DNA from: JAWVZB01 sp033722375
Lineage (GTDB): Bacteria > Actinomycetota > Nitriliruptoria > Nitriliruptorales > Nitriliruptoraceae
Length of the DNA: 6,977 nt
Assembly (NCBI GenBank): GCA_033722375.1
Contig: JAWVZB010000135.1
Coordinates: 1 to 6,977 of the forward strand
Direction of reading: 5' to 3'
Part shown: positions 5,228 to 6,977 of the stretch, one piece after another
How the letters are laid out: each line of letters opens with the position of its first letter
Position numbering within the stretch: position 1 is the first letter of the stretch
Translations under genes and position numbers: made by a program
The notes under the pieces: model-generated
Seen by the model: the letters and a program-made list of their open reading frames with translations, nothing else
What the model was told of the DNA's origin: nothing
Databases searched by the model: none

Positions 5228-6517
5228 ATGAACTTCGACCTGCGACGTGCCGGCATGGTCGGGACGGCGGTGCTCGTGGTCCTCGTCGGGTCTGCAGCGG
5301 TCGGGTGGCTGTCCGGTCCGGACGAGGTGACTCCGGCGCAGTCGTCGAGTCCGACGCCTTCCCCGTCCCTGGAAGTTGGGGCGTCAGGGGCGTCAGCGGC
5401 GAGCCCAACCCCCGATCCGTCCCCGTCCCCTTCGCCGGCCGAGCGGGGCGCGATCGCGATCTGGTCGCGTGAGCCGCTTCCGGCCGGGTTCGCGGCGTCG
5501 GTCGGGGCGCTGCCGTCGGTCGTTGCCGCCGTGGAGGTCCGGTCGGACACGCTGGGCCTGATCGGTGTGCGTGACGCGGCCGGGGTGTCGCAACTCGATC
5601 TTCGCGACGGGTTCCGCGTGCCCGTCGGGGTGGCCGCCATCGATCCCGATGCCTACGCCACCTTCGTCGAAGGCCCGAGTGCCGAGGCGGTCCGCGCGCT
5701 TCGACCCGGTGAGGTTCTGTTGACGGAGGCCGGCGCCGAGCTGCGTGGGATCGGGGCGGGCGGGCAGATCGATCTCGTCGGACTACCGGGACTGACCGTC
5801 GCCGGGGTGGTCCCGGACGGCACCGTGCGCCGCTCCGAGGTGATCCTCCACCTCGCGGACGCGCCGGCTGCCGGGATCGAGGACGATCCCACCGTCGTCG
5901 TCCGCCACACGGCCAATGCCGGCGGAGCCACGGACCGGCTCGTGGACGCCATCCGGGCGCTCGTCCCCACCGGAACGAACGCCCGGGTCGTGGACGTGGC
6001 GGGAGACAGGAACGCGTCGCGGGGCGGACCGATCGTCCGCTCACTCACCGAGGTCAAGCGCCGGTTCGGCGAGTTCGCCTTCCGTCCGCGCGACGGGGTG
6101 CGCGAGGTGGACGTCGCGCCGGCCTTCGTCGAGGAGCACATCGTGACGGCCGAGGTCCCGATCCTCGGCCAGGTCACCTGCCACCGCGGCATCATCGACG
6201 ACCTGCGGGCGACCCTCGAGGCGATCGTGGCCGCCGGGCTGTCCGGCGAGATCGACCCCTCCCGCTACGCCGGCTGCTACTACCCCCGGCGGATCTCCGT
6301 CGGCGGATCCAGCCTGTCGCGGCACTCGTGGGGGATCGCGCTCGACATCAACGTCGACCTGTCACATCCCGACCTCGGCCCACCGCCCCATCCGGACGTG
6401 GTGGCGGCGTTCGAGGCGCACGGCTTCCGCTGGGGCGGGGACTTCCTCCACCCGGACAACCACCACTTCGAATGGGTCGGCACCGTCGACGCTCCCCCCG
6501 CGCCGACGGACCCCTGA
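5228..6517 (+). CDS. secreted or membrane-anchored M15-family (VanY/CwlK-like) metallopeptidase with an N-terminal permease-like extracytoplasmic domain
   Basis: The 429-aa product has a basic N-terminus and one hydrophobic segment (residues about 10-28, VGTAVLVVLVGSAAVGWL), an uncleaved anchor or signal peptide. Next is a Pro/Ser/Thr-rich linker (35-72) suited to crossing the wall. Residues about 95-230 resemble the extracytoplasmic core of MacB/FtsX-type ABC permeases (LRPGEVLLTEAGAELRGIG, then LTVAGVVPDGTVRRSEVIL). The C-terminal third is an M15_4 peptidase: SRHSWGIALDIN supplies zinc ligands His366 and Asp373, and FLHPDNHHFEW supplies His413 with Asp410 three residues before as probable general base. 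Such enzymes cleave D-Ala-D-Ala or L-Ala-D-Glu bonds in peptidoglycan. All catalytic positions are present. No Shine-Dalgarno precedes ATG 5228; an in-frame ATG at codon 10 is an alternative. The substrate is not predictable; the peptidase call is strong, the middle domain moderate. Confidence 0.85.
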   Translation: MNFDLRRAGMVGTAVLVVLVGSAAVGWLSGPDEVTPAQSSSPTPSPSLEVGASGASAASPTPDPSPSPSPAERGAIAIWSREPLPAGFAASVGALPSVVAAVEVRSDTLGLIGVRDAAGVSQLDLRDGFRVPVGVAAIDPDAYATFVEGPSAEAVRALRPGEVLLTEAGAELRGIGAGGQIDLVGLPGLTVAGVVPDGTVRRSEVILHLADAPAAGIEDDPTVVVRHTANAGGATDRLVDAIRALVPTGTNARVVDVAGDRNASRGGPIVRSLTEVKRRFGEFAFRPRDGVREVDVAPAFVEEHIVTAEVPILGQVTCHRGIIDDLRATLEAIVAAGLSGEIDPSRYAGCYYPRRISVGGSSLSRHSWGIALDINVDLSHPDLGPPPHPDVVAAFEAHGFRWGGDFLHPDNHHFEWVGTVDAPPAPTDP

Positions 6518-6529
6518 GTCTGGTCGCCC

Positions 6530-6977
6530 TCAGCGGCGGCGACGCAGTCCGATCGCCCCACCGAGCGCCAGGAGGCCGAACACAGCCAGCCCGCCACCAG
6601 TCGACGGGAGGTGTTCGCCGCCGTCGGGAGCGTCAGGGTTCGGGGCGCCGAACACCTCGGCGGTCCCGGCTGCGCCGGCAACGGTGACCCCGCCGTCGAA
6701 CGCGTCCGTGTCCGGGTTGTCGCCGAAGAGGCCCTTCAACAGAGCAAGCTCCAGCCCCGCACAGTGGACGCGGGCCCCCGGGAGCCCGTCGTCGTTCTCG
6801 ATCTCCTCCTCGCTGGTGCACGCGGACAGCGTGAACGTCGACTCGAGTGGGGTCCCGGCGGCGACGGTCTGCGAGCCGCCCTCGGGGATCGTGATCGGGT
6901 TCTGGTCGGAGATGCCAAGTAGTGCTGCCAGGTCCTCGTTGAGCGTGATGATGAGCGGGGCGACGCTGCCGCTGGTG
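6530..6977 (-). CDS. LPXTG-type sortase-anchored surface protein, C-terminal part (5' end outside window)
   Basis: The frame is open from the right edge to a TGA at 6530-6532, giving the last 148 residues. The end is a classic wall-sorting signal: HLPSTGGG, then a hydrophobic stretch LAVFGLLALGGAIG, then RRRR. Sortase would cut between Thr and Gly and link the protein to peptidoglycan, or the tail may act as a plain membrane anchor. The visible ectodomain is acidic, low in Lys and rich in Gly, Ala and Thr. It has two cysteines (FTLSAC and ARVHC) about 20 residues apart that could form a disulfide, and an Ala/Gly/Val-rich repeat-like run before the anchor. The ectodomain family is not recognised. 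TTG 6737-6739 is in frame but internal, since the reading frame continues strongly upstream. Convergent with the peptidase gene, 12 bp between stops. Confidence 0.82.
   Translation of the reverse strand, partial: TSGSVAPLIITLNEDLAALLGISDQNPITIPEGGSQTVAAGTPLESTFTLSACTSEEEIENDDGLPGARVHCAGLELALLKGLFGDNPDTDAFDGGVTVAGAAGTAEVFGAPNPDAPDGGEHLPSTGGGLAVFGLLALGGAIGLRRRR

Noticed and set aside
1..6977. CRISPR array, insertion sequence or rRNA
   Set aside because: No regularly spaced repeats, no transposase motif with terminal inverted repeats, and no rRNA-like sequence were seen.

Overview
The window is GC-rich throughout, with strongly GC-biased third codon positions, GTG/TTG starts, a TANNNT-type candidate promoter, a CPA1 antiporter, an LtrA-family protein and an LPXTG-type wall-anchor tail. 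This fits a high-GC actinomycete (Actinomycetota). No gene fixes the genus.

Left part (1-1603). An intact tRNA-Leu(CAG) gene lies at 236-322. A 58-bp exact copy of its 3' part, from the anticodon stem to just past CCA, recurs at 1546-1603 without a 5' half. This is the usual footprint of site-specific integration into a tRNA gene (attL at the intact gene, attR at the displaced 3' end), and it delimits a unit of 1280 bp. The only intact genes inside are a minus-strand toxin-antitoxin pair: a ribbon-helix-helix antitoxin (853-1104) followed 3 nt later by a RelE/ParE-type toxin (562-849). A perfect 8+8 bp dyad at 1115-1139 sits just upstream of the antitoxin start as a likely autoregulatory operator. 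Upstream of that is a start-less remnant of another minus-strand gene (1126-1410). No integrase is present, so this is either a decayed island reduced to its addiction module or a very small non-autonomous element.

Middle part (1691-5125). Two minus-strand membrane-protein genes follow: an LtrA-family protein (388 aa) and, upstream of it, a 661-aa CPA1-type Na+/H+ antiporter with a long soluble C-terminal region. The antiporter start is best placed at a TTG behind a perfect AAGGAGG. The 282-bp gap between the two genes carries an inverted repeat and several copies of a GTGGGAG word.

Right part (5228-6977). Divergent from the antiporter is a secreted or membrane-tethered M15-family (VanY/CwlK-like) metallopeptidase, apparently preceded by a domain resembling the extracytoplasmic region of MacB/FtsX-type permeases. 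Converging on it with only a 12-bp gap is the 3' end of a gene for a sortase-anchored surface protein (LPSTG, hydrophobic segment, four arginines), cut by the window edge. The last two genes act at the cell envelope, and the two middle genes encode inner-membrane proteins.
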